10,434 nucleotides of DNA from NCBI GenBank assembly GCA_017860335.1, contig JAFNAU010000056.1, positions 1 to 10,434 of the forward strand. The letters are read 5' to 3'. This DNA is from Bacteroidota bacterium (GTDB lineage: Bacteria; Bacteroidota; Bacteroidia; Bacteroidales; Paludibacteraceae). Below the pieces are notes generated by a model. That model did no database searches. It saw nothing but the letters and a program-made list of their open reading frames with translations, and was not told the DNA's origin. Made by a program: the position numbers and the translations under genes. Position 1 is the first letter of the stretch; every line of letters begins with the position of its first letter. Below are positions 1 to 6,438 of the stretch, piece by piece.

Positions 1-189
1 TTGAAAACGCAAAATGAAGCAAATGAAAGCACTGATGCATACCGGAAAGCAATTGATTTGCTTCTGAATATCCGCCTGGAAGCCAAGAAAAACAAAGACT
101 GGGCAACCAGTGATAAGATCCGTAATGAACTGACAGCACTTGGTTTCGAAATAAAAGATACCAAGGACGGATTTGAGTGGAAAATATAA
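1..189 (+). CDS. cysS: Cysteinyl-tRNA synthetase, C-terminal end (5' truncated by window)
   Basis: Only the last 62 codons are present; the gene enters from the left edge, so the TTG at base 1 is an internal Leu codon and not a start. The enzyme charges tRNA-Cys with cysteine in the cytoplasm. The segment matches the conserved C-terminal tail of bacterial CysS: a helical stretch, then the pattern R-x-EAKKNKDWATSDKIR, then L-x-x-LGFEIKDTKDG and a terminal W (residues about 25-60). The catalytic domain with the HIGH and KMSKS motifs lies outside the window, so the call rests on this tail alone, which is quite diagnostic. The stop codon is 11 bp before the rbfA start, suggesting cotranscription. 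Confidence 0.9.
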   Translation: MKTQNEANESTDAYRKAIDLLLNIRLEAKKNKDWATSDKIRNELTALGFEIKDTKDGFEWKI

Positions 190-200
190 AAAACAAAATT

Positions 201-551
201 ATGGAAACAACAAGACAACAAAAAATAGCACGACTATTGCAAAAGGAATTGGGTGAATTATTTCTACTCTATGCCAAAAAGATGCAGGGAACACTGATTA
301 CAGTAACCGCAGTACGTATCAGTCCAGATTTGAGTGTGGCCCGTGCACATCTCAGTATTTTTCCGGCCGATAAAGTGAAATCGGTTCTTGAACAGGTTAA
401 TGCAGATACAAAATCCATTCGCTTTGATTTGGGAAAAAGAGTGCGCCATCAGTTGCGTATCATTCCCGAACTTTATTTTCACATCGACGATAGCCTGGAT
501 TATCTGGAAAATATCGACAATCTCCTGAAACAGGACCAAAAAGAAGACTAA
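201..551 (+). CDS. rbfA: 30S ribosome-binding factor RbfA
   Basis: Predicted 116-residue protein that binds the 30S subunit during late maturation and helps process the 5' end of 16S rRNA. The visible pattern is that of the KH-type RbfA fold: an N-terminal helix beginning ETTRQQKIARLLQKELGEL (2-20), the strand region around ITVTAVRISPDLSVARAHLS (33-52), and the family's C-terminal signature of an R/H-rich helix, then RIIPELYFHIDDSLDY (86-101). The length is normal for the family. I chose the ATG at 201: an in-frame GTG at 177 would add eight residues overlapping the cysS end and is less typical of RbfA N-termini. The stop is 9 bp before the next ATG, so this gene is probably in one transcript with cysS and the ABC permease. 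Confidence 0.93.
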   Translation: METTRQQKIARLLQKELGELFLLYAKKMQGTLITVTAVRISPDLSVARAHLSIFPADKVKSVLEQVNADTKSIRFDLGKRVRHQLRIIPELYFHIDDSLDYLENIDNLLKQDQKED

Positions 552-560
552 AACCGAGGA

Positions 561-1814
561 ATGGCCGAAAGCAAATCACATAAATCTGGTTCGTTGAAGT
601 TTCCGGTATGGGTGGCAAAGCGATATCTTTTTTCAAAGAAATCGCATAATACCATCAATGTCATTTCGGCAATTTCGGCAGCAGGAGTTGCTGTGGGTAC
701 GCTGGCACTCGTTTGTGTGATGTCTGTTTTCAACGGATTTGAATCTTTGATAGAAAGCATGTTCTCGGCGTTCGACCCCGACCTGAAAATTTCTCTCGTC
801 GAAGGCAAAACGTTCGATGTGAGCAGTCCTGAATTTCAGCAGATCAGAAAAATGAAATCCGTTGTCAATTTCACCGAAGTAATTGAAGAAAATGCGCTTC
901 TGCGTTTTCGGGATAAACAGATGCCTGCAACAATCAAAGGCGTGAGCAACGATTTCAGGGCAATGACGCGCATCGAAAGCATCATGTTTGATGGTGAATT
1001 TGTGCTTACAGACAGCATTATCAATAAGGCAGTAGCGGGAGTGGGTGTGGCAACAGAACTGGGGATGAATTCTACCCTGTTTGACCCGTTGGTAATCTAC
1101 GCACCCAAACGAACGGAACGTATCAACATTCTTCGTCCCGAGAGCAGTTTCAATACTACCGATGCTTATGTTTCAGGCATTTTTATTGTAAACCAGGCCG
1201 AATACGATAACAAATACGTATTTCTGTCTGTCGAAACGGCACGCGACTTGTTTGGTTACGACAAGAATACAGTTTCTAAGATTGAGTTGAAGATCGATCC
1301 TTCTGAAAATCAGCTGACAGTACAGAATGAAATTAAGAATATTCTGGGGAAAAAGTTTAAGGTTCAGAATCGCTACGAACAGCAGGAAAGTTTCTTCAAA
1401 ATCATGAAAATAGAGAAATGGATTACCTACCTCATCCTCTGTTTTATCCTGTTGATAGCTGTGTTCAATATCATTGGTTCGCTGTCCATGCTGATTATTG
1501 ATAAAAGGGATGATATTCAGACACTGCGTAATCTTGGAGCTGACAACCTGCTTATCAAACGTATTTTTATTTTTGAAGGGTGGCTTATATCGGCAGTGGG
1601 AGCAGTGGCAGGGATTATACTCGGCACGGCTATTTGTTTGTTGCAGGAGCATCTGGGCTTGTTGAAAATGGGCGAAGGTTACGTTGTGGATGCCTATCCG
1701 GTGGTTACTCATTTCTTGGATATTTTACTCGTGCTTGCTACGGTGCTGATAATGGGCTTGTTTGCATCACTTTATCCGGTGAAATACATCAATTCCCTGA
1801 AGGAGCCTGATTAG
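561..1814 (+). CDS. LolC/LolE-family ABC transporter permease (lipoprotein-releasing type)
   Basis: Integral inner-membrane protein of 417 residues with the MacB-periplasmic-core plus FtsX architecture. A first hydrophobic segment lies at about 33-57. It is followed by a periplasmic domain of roughly 225 residues (58-285) and then three more membrane segments at about 287-313, 338-362 and 384-405. Between the second and third segments sits the cytoplasmic coupling stretch DKRDDIQTLRNLGA (314-327), which corresponds to the motif of LolC/E and FtsX permeases that contacts the ATPase. In E. coli LolCDE extracts outer-membrane lipoproteins from the inner membrane. No LolD-type ATPase or second permease lies in the window, so the partners must be elsewhere, and this protein may act as a homodimer (inference). 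It follows rbfA by 9 bp with GAGGA directly in front of the ATG. Confidence 0.85.
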   Translation: MAESKSHKSGSLKFPVWVAKRYLFSKKSHNTINVISAISAAGVAVGTLALVCVMSVFNGFESLIESMFSAFDPDLKISLVEGKTFDVSSPEFQQIRKMKSVVNFTEVIEENALLRFRDKQMPATIKGVSNDFRAMTRIESIMFDGEFVLTDSIINKAVAGVGVATELGMNSTLFDPLVIYAPKRTERINILRPESSFNTTDAYVSGIFIVNQAEYDNKYVFLSVETARDLFGYDKNTVSKIELKIDPSENQLTVQNEIKNILGKKFKVQNRYEQQESFFKIMKIEKWITYLILCFILLIAVFNIIGSLSMLIIDKRDDIQTLRNLGADNLLIKRIFIFEGWLISAVGAVAGIILGTAICLLQEHLGLLKMGEGYVVDAYPVVTHFLDILLVLATVLIMGLFASLYPVKYINSLKEPD

Positions 1815-1837
1815 GCAATAAATCTGTCGGAAATTAT

Positions 1838-1845
1838 TATTTTTG
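1838..1845 (+). promoter_or_regulatory. Candidate Bacteroidetes -7 element upstream of the lipoprotein gene
   Basis: TATTTTTG is an exact match to the Bacteroidetes housekeeping -7 consensus TAnnTTTG, 32 bp before the ATG of the lipoprotein gene. The -33 TTTG partner is not clear: TTAG at 1811-1814 lies 23 bp upstream, which is long and mismatched. In AT-rich DNA such a match can occur by chance, so this is a suggestion that the lipoprotein has its own promoter rather than depending only on the rbfA operon. Confidence 0.35.
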
Positions 1846-1877
1846 AAAAAAAGAAATTTTTAAATACCGGTCGATAA

Positions 1878-2498
1878 ATGAAAATCAAAATATACCTGAC
1901 AAGTCTTTTATTGCTGTTCATGCTGGCTGCCTGCGATAACGAAAGTCCTGTGAAACCTTATGTTTATGAGAATGAACCTGAATTTACGTGGGGATATGGT
2001 GCGTTTTACGGCAAATATTACAGCAATTATAACCTGAACAATAATGTGCTGTCGTTAAATCTGTTTACCAGTGGTTTGACGATCAACGAAAACAACGAAC
2101 TGACAGGTATCGGTCAGTATCTTATCCTGGAGGATGTGTTTGTTTCGCCACAGGATAGTACGCTTACTCCGGGAACTTACACTTTGGCCGAAAGTGGTGA
2201 GCCTTTTACATTCTTCAGTGGTTCGAAATTTGAAGACAACAACGAAGAAGTGCCTTCAGGAGCTTATATGTATTACATCGAAGTCGATGAGTCCAAGTCA
2301 AAAATTGTGTATATCAAAGAAGGGATATTTACCGTAAGCAGGCAGGGTAATGGCATTTATAGCATTGACATTCAGTTCAGGACGAATGAAAAAACAGAAA
2401 TAAAGGCACATTTTAATGTCCCGCTGGATTTCTATGATCTGTCAGCTGTGCCACCGGCTGCGAACGCTAAGCGATTTCTGAGAATGCAAAAGCGTTAG
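1878..2498 (+). CDS. Uncharacterised lipoprotein
   Basis: I do not recognise the family. The 206-residue product opens with a lipoprotein signal peptide: basic MKIK, a hydrophobic core, and lipobox LAAC with the acylated Cys at residue 19. The sequence after the Cys (DNES) is mildly acidic. This resembles, but does not clearly match, the acidic export signals that send Bacteroidetes lipoproteins to the cell surface. The mature part is rich in Tyr, Asn, Ser, Thr and Gly, with alternating hydrophobic/polar segments suggesting a beta-rich fold. Examples are around 43-60, the stretch TPGTYTLAESGEPFTFFSG at about 97-115, and IYSIDIQF near residue 160. There is no catalytic motif. It sits 63 bp after the Lol-type permease gene, and its stop overlaps the stop of the convergent nadK. 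Its position next to a lipoprotein-release permease may be coincidental. Confidence 0.75.
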   Translation: MKIKIYLTSLLLLFMLAACDNESPVKPYVYENEPEFTWGYGAFYGKYYSNYNLNNNVLSLNLFTSGLTINENNELTGIGQYLILEDVFVSPQDSTLTPGTYTLAESGEPFTFFSGSKFEDNNEEVPSGAYMYYIEVDESKSKIVYIKEGIFTVSRQGNGIYSIDIQFRTNEKTEIKAHFNVPLDFYDLSAVPPAANAKRFLRMQKR

Positions 2499-3388
2499 TC
2501 ATTTCTTTTGTCCACGCCCCAAAGCAACTTATTTCTCAATGTCTCGAAAAATGTATGATTCAATGGTTTGAGTACCTTGATGTCATAATCAGCTTTACGG
2601 ATGCGTAGTCTTGTGCTTTGATCCATCACTTTCGAACGTCCGTCGAGAGAAATCTGATAGCTGTTGCTGCGGCTCACAACTTCCAGTTCAACTACCCAGT
2701 CGTCGGGTACAATAAGTGGCCTTACATTGAGACTGTGAGAAGCAACCGGCGAAATCACAAAGCTTTTTGCCTGAGGTACAACGATGGGACCGCCAACACT
2801 CATCGAATAAGCGGTAGATCCGGTAGGGGTCGAAATAATCAGACCATCAGCCTGATAACTGTTAATCAGTTCACCTTTTGTTTTAGCATGAACAATAATC
2901 ATCGACGAACTGTCCTGTTTCGAAAGAGCTACATCATTAAGTGCATAGGGAGCATCTAAACGTGTTCCATCCAGTGTTTCTACCTTCATTAGGCTTCTTT
3001 TTTCGATGGTGTATTTATTATCAAAAATTCCCTGCAATGCCTCAATTACTTCATTTTTGGCAATATCAGCCAAAAAACCAAGCCTGCCTGTGTTAATACC
3101 CAGAATAGGAATGTTTTTATTGCCGATACGAGCAGCGGTGTTCAGAAAAGTGCCGTCACCACCAATGCTCAGCGCCAGATCAGCAGAGAAATTATCACCC
3201 GAAATAAGCTCTTCGTTTTTGAATGACATCTGTAATGTTTCGTGTATGTAATTTTGCATGTACTCATCCAGCAAGACTACAATGTTTTTATCATGAAAAA
3301 AGCTGATTATCTGCGAAACCTGAAGTCCGAGTTCAGTCCGGTGAAGATTCCCAAAAATGGCTATTCTATAACATTCTTTTTCTGGCAT
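2495..3388 (-). CDS. nadK: NAD kinase (ATP/poly-P dependent NAD+ to NADP+)
   Basis: Cytoplasmic 297-residue enzyme that phosphorylates NAD+ to NADP+, the only de novo route to NADP. Diagnostic motifs are in the expected order: GGDGT at residues 76-80, with the catalytic Asp at 78; GINTGRLGFLADI at 97-109; the substrate-binding Asn-Asp pair at 151-152; and the glycine-rich stretch GLIISTPTGSTAYSMSVGGP at 182-201. A second conserved block, ISPVASHSLNVRPLIVP, lies at 212-228, and SLDGR at 247-251. The length is normal. The start is the ATG at 3386-3388, followed by MPEKECYRIAIFGN, the usual beginning in this group. It is the only - strand gene in the window and is divergent from pdxJ. It ends tail-to-tail with the lipoprotein gene, sharing bases with that gene's stop codon, and no terminator hairpin fits between them. 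Confidence 0.95.
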   Translation of the reverse strand: MPEKECYRIAIFGNLHRTELGLQVSQIISFFHDKNIVVLLDEYMQNYIHETLQMSFKNEELISGDNFSADLALSIGGDGTFLNTAARIGNKNIPILGINTGRLGFLADIAKNEVIEALQGIFDNKYTIEKRSLMKVETLDGTRLDAPYALNDVALSKQDSSSMIIVHAKTKGELINSYQADGLIISTPTGSTAYSMSVGGPIVVPQAKSFVISPVASHSLNVRPLIVPDDWVVELEVVSRSNSYQISLDGRSKVMDQSTRLRIRKADYDIKVLKPLNHTFFETLRNKLLWGVDKRND

Positions 3389-3476
3389 AAAGTCTGACAG
3401 GGATTTGTGTTATTTTCAAAATCATTAAAAAATACGAAAGAATAAAATCTTTAATCGAATACTCGTTTTTTTGAGT

Positions 3477-3484
3477 TATTTTTG
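3477..3484 (+). promoter_or_regulatory. Candidate Bacteroidetes -7 element for pdxJ
   Basis: TATTTTTG matches the TAnnTTTG consensus exactly. The best -33 candidate is TTTA at 3450-3453, a mismatch to TTTG at a 23-bp spacing that is slightly long. If used, transcription would begin near 3490 and leave a leader of about 150 nt before pdxJ, which is long for this gene. A nearer promoter that I cannot recognise is also possible. Confidence 0.35.
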
Positions 3485-3587
3485 CAAATATGAATTCATT
3501 CAAACATACAAAGAAACGAAATGGATTTGATATTAACAAATAAAATTTGAGTTTAAGAAATCTGAATGATGAAATAAAATAAGCAGA

Positions 3588-3607
3588 TACTCACCGGAAA
3601 ATGAGTA
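3588..3607 (+). other. Small hairpin in the pdxJ leader
   Basis: TACTCA (3588-3593) and TGAGTA (3602-3607) are perfect inverted copies around the 8-nt loop CCGGAAAA. They are followed four bases later by TTTTT (3612-3616). A six-pair, mostly AT stem is weak, so this could be chance, or a poor attenuator-like element 37 bp in front of the pdxJ ATG. Confidence 0.25.
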
Positions 3608-3644
3608 AACTATTTTTCTTCTTACCCTACTAATTCTGCAAAAA

Positions 3645-4358
3645 ATGACTACATTAAGTGTAAATATAAATAAGATTGCCACCTTGAGGAATGCACGCGG
3701 AGGCAATGTCCCCGATGTTTGCAAGGTTGCTCTTGATTGTGAAAAGTTTGGAGCCGAAGGTATTACAGTACACCCACGCCCGGATGAGAGACATATACGT
3801 TATCAGGATGTTCTGGAGTTGAAATACGTACTTACTACCGAATTCAACATTGAAGGAAATCCGATACCTGAATTCATCAAACTCGTCAAAACCGTGAAAC
3901 CGGCACAGGTAACTCTGGTGCCAGATGCTCACAATGCAATCACCTCCGATGCAGGTTGGGATACTAAGGCTCAGCTGGAATTTTTAAAGGATGTTGTTGC
4001 CGATTTTCAGCAGGCAGGAATTCGTGTTTCAATTTTTGTGGATACCAATCCGGAAAACATAGAATATGCGGCAAAAACCGGAACAGATCGTATTGAACTT
4101 TATACAGAGCCTTATGCGTCCGGCTATTTCCAGGATAAGGCAGCAGCCGTAGCTCCCTTTGTAGAAGCTGCCAAATTGGCCAAAAGTCTTGGGCTGGGAA
4201 TCAATGCCGGACATGATCTGAATCTGGATAATCTCAACTATCTGCATCAGAATATTCCCTGGCTCGAAGAAGTTTCCATCGGACATGCACTCGTTGCCGA
4301 TGCTTTGTATTTAGGACTGGAAGAAACAATAAAAAGGTATAAAACAGCGTTAAAATAA
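3645..4358 (+). CDS. pdxJ: Pyridoxine 5'-phosphate synthase PdxJ
   Basis: Cytoplasmic TIM-barrel enzyme of 237 residues that condenses 1-deoxyxylulose 5-phosphate with 3-amino-2-oxopropyl phosphate to give pyridoxine 5'-phosphate. This is the ring-closing step of the DXP-dependent vitamin B6 pathway. Family motifs are intact: N-terminal LSVNINKIATLRNARGG (4-20); the active-site block ITVHPRPDERHI (40-51) with His43, Arg45 and His50; Glu70 in NIEGN, at the place of the family's catalytic Glu; the LVPD turn (91-94); and NAGHDL (187-192) with the conserved His190. The length is as expected. The ATG at 3645 gives the standard start MTTLSVN. The gene begins the rightward run toward exbB but has a 74-bp gap containing a palindrome after its stop, so co-transcription with exbB is possible but not certain. 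Confidence 0.95.
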   Translation: MTTLSVNINKIATLRNARGGNVPDVCKVALDCEKFGAEGITVHPRPDERHIRYQDVLELKYVLTTEFNIEGNPIPEFIKLVKTVKPAQVTLVPDAHNAITSDAGWDTKAQLEFLKDVVADFQQAGIRVSIFVDTNPENIEYAAKTGTDRIELYTEPYASGYFQDKAAAVAPFVEAAKLAKSLGLGINAGHDLNLDNLNYLHQNIPWLEEVSIGHALVADALYLGLEETIKRYKTALK

Positions 4359-4362
4359 AACT

Positions 4363-4394
4363 GTAAATATATCCCTGAACAGGAGCATATTTAC
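4363..4394. repeat. 32-bp imperfect palindrome between pdxJ and exbB
   Basis: The outer arms GTAAATAT (4363-4370) and ATATTTAC (4387-4394) are perfect inverted complements. The inner arms CCTG (4374-4377) and CAGG (4380-4383) are also complementary around AA, with a three-base imperfection between the arm pairs. In all, 12 of 15 positions per arm match around a two-base centre. No T-run follows on the + strand, so it does not look like a standard rho-independent terminator for pdxJ. It begins 4 bp after the pdxJ stop and lies 38 bp before the exbB ATG. It could be an operator for a dimeric regulator or an RNA hairpin for processing or attenuation; the sequence does not decide. Confidence 0.6.
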
Positions 4395-4432
4395 CTAAAA
4401 GCTATAAATCAGAAAATTAGAAATTTAAGAAA

Positions 4433-5134
4433 ATGAACCTACTCGTAATTTTACAGGCAGTAAATGCTGCAGTAGCAGAATCTGCTCTGACACAGGCAGC
4501 TCCGGAAAAAATGAATTTGTGGACAATGGCTGTGTATGGAGGACCCATCATGATTGTATTGGCTGTGATGCTCGCACTTGGAGTGTATATTTTTATCGAA
4601 CGACTTGTTACTATCAATAAAGCATCGCAGGAAGATAAGTCATTTATGAACCGGATCAAGGATTATATTCATGATGGTAAGCTGGAATCGGCTCAGAAAC
4701 TTTGCCGCGATACCGAAACACCAGCTGCACGCATGGTTGAGAAGGGGATTAGCCGGTTGGGTCGTCCGATGAGCGATGTGCTTGTGGCTATTGAGAATGT
4801 TGGAAACCTTGAAATTGCTAAACTGGAAAAAAGTATGGGTATCATGTCAACCGTTGCTGGTGGAGCTCCTATGCTTGGTTTCCTTGGTACGGTTACCGGA
4901 ATGGTTCAGACTTTTTATACGATGACACAAAATCCTTCGGGTGTAGTTCAGCTGCGCGACTTGTCAACAGGTATGTATCAGGCTATGGTTACTACGGTTG
5001 GTGGTTTAATTGTGGGTATTCTGGCATATTTTGCTTACAACTATCTGATTTCCAAGATAAACTCCGTGATGCGCAAACTGGAATCAAATACACTGGAATT
5101 CCTTGATTTACTCAATGAACCGGTAAAGAAGTAA
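4433..5134 (+). CDS. exbB: ExbB/TolQ/MotA-family proton channel protein
   Basis: Inner-membrane protein of 233 residues that, with ExbD, forms the proton-motive-force-driven motor energising TonB and through it the outer-membrane TonB-dependent receptors. Three membrane segments are visible at about 36-58, 138-160 and 186-208. A cytoplasmic domain of roughly 80 residues lies between the first two, which is the ExbB layout. The family signature spans GGAPMLGFLGTVTGMVQTF (143-161), and the third-helix pattern TTVGGLIVGI is at 187-196. An N-terminal extension of about 30 residues (VILQAVNAAVAESALTQAA) precedes the first membrane segment and resembles a signal-like or periplasmic leader. The next in-frame Met is at residue 27, so a shorter protein is possible. 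exbD follows 65 bp later. TolQ is the alternative name, but the TonB-like third gene favours ExbB. Confidence 0.9.
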   Translation: MNLLVILQAVNAAVAESALTQAAPEKMNLWTMAVYGGPIMIVLAVMLALGVYIFIERLVTINKASQEDKSFMNRIKDYIHDGKLESAQKLCRDTETPAARMVEKGISRLGRPMSDVLVAIENVGNLEIAKLEKSMGIMSTVAGGAPMLGFLGTVTGMVQTFYTMTQNPSGVVQLRDLSTGMYQAMVTTVGGLIVGILAYFAYNYLISKINSVMRKLESNTLEFLDLLNEPVKK

Positions 5135-5199
5135 TTCAAAAAGAGATTATTTCTTTATAATTCAATGATTACTAAATGAATGAATAAACTGATTATAAA

Positions 5200-5625
5200 A
5201 TGTCATTAAAAAGAAAATACAGGACAGATCCTTCCTTCTCGATGTCATCGATGACCGACATTATTTTTCTGTTGCTTTTATTCTTTGTTATATCGTCCAC
5301 GATGACTACTCCGAATGATATCAAACTGAATTTGCCTTCGAGTAAGTCTGAAAAAGCAACAAAAAAAGTAATAGCCAAGGTATCCATTGACCGCGAGGGG
5401 AATTATTTTATTTCACGAAACAACGAAAAATCCATACCGGTAACCCCCGAATCACTTGAACCCTATATACTAAATCTGGTGGCTCAGGATACAACTACCT
5501 ATCTTGCTCTATATGCCGATGAAGAAATTCCATATAAAGAGGTGGTTCGTGTACTGGATATTGCAAATCAGAATAAACTGAAACTGGTGATTGCTACAAA
5601 GGCAGTTACAAATACAGAAGAATAA
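5200..5625 (+). CDS. exbD: ExbD/TolR-family biopolymer transport protein
   Basis: A 141-residue protein with a short cytoplasmic N-terminus, one membrane helix (about 20-36) and a periplasmic domain, the usual ExbD/TolR topology. The motif SSMTDIIFLLLLFFVIS (16-32) contains the conserved membrane-embedded Asp20, equivalent to the proton-carrying Asp25 of E. coli ExbD. The C-terminal part ends with the family-like stretch LALYADEEIPYKEVVRVLDI, then LVIATKA. It works with ExbB as the motor stator, sitting inside the ExbB pore. It precedes the TonB-like gene by only 5 bp, so the two are certainly cotranscribed. There is only one exbD copy here, whereas several Bacteroidetes exb operons carry two in tandem. 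Confidence 0.92.
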   Translation: MSLKRKYRTDPSFSMSSMTDIIFLLLLFFVISSTMTTPNDIKLNLPSSKSEKATKKVIAKVSIDREGNYFISRNNEKSIPVTPESLEPYILNLVAQDTTTYLALYADEEIPYKEVVRVLDIANQNKLKLVIATKAVTNTEE

Positions 5626-5630
5626 CAATT

Positions 5631-6416
5631 TTGGAGAAATCAAAAATATACGGTATTATAGGTTCGGCTATTTTCTGCTTGCTGACATTTCTGATCCTGT
5701 GGCTTGTTATGATGCCTGCTCCCCAAATGCCTGAAGAAGATGAAGGTATCATGGTGAGTTTTGGCGATAGCCCGGAAGGTGCAGGGCTGGGTGGCGGTGG
5801 AGTGATAAAAGCTGACATCGATAATGTACAACCAACTCCGGCATTATCAGTTCCAACTCCGGCTGCTGCTTCACGTCCTCAGGAATTACTCACTCAGGAC
5901 GATGAAAATGCAATTGCAATAGCAACCCAAAAGAAGAAGGAGCGGGAAAAAAAGCGTGAACTGGAAATGCAGAGATTAGAACAACAAAGACAGGCTGCTG
6001 CAGCCGCCGCCGAACAAAAACGGCAGCAGGAGGCTATTTCCAAAGCCAATGATCTGATGGGAGGGTCTTTTGGCAAAGGTGGTGGCTCAGGTAGTGGAAC
6101 GACAACAGGCGATACCCGTCAGGGAAATCCCGCAGGAAGTGGTACATCCGGTGGACACGGATGGTCGCTCAACGGACGGTCGCTGGTTGGCTCGCTTGCC
6201 ACACCTTCTTACCCGAGCAATGTGGAAGGTAAGGTGACAGTAGCTATACGTGTGGATGCCAACGGGCATGTGACCAATGCAAGTGTTGGCTCACCTACCA
6301 CAATTTCTGATGCACAAACCCGCAACGCGGCTGTTTCTGCAGCCCGCAATACCCGTTTTTCGGGTGGTAGCGGAGTGTCAGTGGGCACTATTACATATAA
6401 TTTCAAACTGAAATAG
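5631..6416 (+). CDS. TonB-family energy transducer with TolA-like spacer
   Basis: A 261-residue protein spanning the periplasm. It has one N-terminal membrane anchor (about 7-27), then an acidic/Gly segment (35-65) and a Pro/Ala segment (66-83). Next come a strongly charged Lys/Glu/Gln/Ala stretch likely to form a long helix (100-138) and a Gly/Ser/Thr linker (144-177). The C-terminal TonB domain (about 184-261) has YPSNVEGKVTVAIRVDANG, later TRNAAVSAARNTRF and the closing GTITYNFKL. The domain should contact TonB-dependent receptors and pass on energy from ExbB/ExbD. The start is TTG at 5631: no in-frame ATG lies upstream before the exbD stop, and the first internal Met pair (27-28) would delete the anchor. 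The classical Pro-Glu/Pro-Lys spacer is largely missing, so a TolA-like role is the main alternative. Confidence 0.85.
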   Translation: MEKSKIYGIIGSAIFCLLTFLILWLVMMPAPQMPEEDEGIMVSFGDSPEGAGLGGGGVIKADIDNVQPTPALSVPTPAAASRPQELLTQDDENAIAIATQKKKEREKKRELEMQRLEQQRQAAAAAAEQKRQQEAISKANDLMGGSFGKGGGSGSGTTTGDTRQGNPAGSGTSGGHGWSLNGRSLVGSLATPSYPSNVEGKVTVAIRVDANGHVTNASVGSPTTISDAQTRNAAVSAARNTRFSGGSGVSVGTITYNFKLK

Positions 6417-6438
6417 TCACAATATAAATTACAGGAAT

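Larger units (their letters stand above)
3389..3644. other. Divergent intergenic region between nadK and pdxJ
   Basis: This 256-bp AT-rich region must hold the start signals for both nadK (leftward) and pdxJ (rightward). For the rightward side there is one exact TAnnTTTG match at 3477-3484. On the leftward side only a one-mismatch element is seen (TGATTTTG on the - strand, 3417-3424), with no good -33 partner. A small hairpin lies at 3588-3607. I see no tRNA, known riboswitch or convincing small gene; a 17-codon ORF at 3490-3543 has no supporting signal. Confidence 0.6.

Noticed and set aside
177..200. GTG start that would lengthen RbfA by eight residues
   Set aside because: It overlaps the cysS coding end and adds a non-conserved stretch; the ATG at 201 gives a normal RbfA N-terminus.
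1173..1712. Long - strand reading frame (179 codons) inside the ABC permease gene
   Set aside because: It lies entirely antisense to a well-supported membrane protein gene and its translation resembles no protein; it is a shadow of the codon usage.
3490..3543. 17-codon ORF (MNSFKHTKKRNGFDINK) upstream of pdxJ
   Set aside because: It has no ribosome-binding site and would start almost at the predicted transcription start. It contains no run of one amino acid that would suggest a leader peptide.
5154..5199. Inverted pair TTTATAAT / ATTATAAA between exbB and exbD
   Set aside because: The arms are entirely A/T, 30 bp apart, and sit in AT-rich spacer DNA where such matches are expected by chance.
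5991..6015. Short GCT/GCC-rich repeat in the TonB gene
   Set aside because: It simply encodes the run of six alanines in the helical spacer and does not extend as a tandem repeat.
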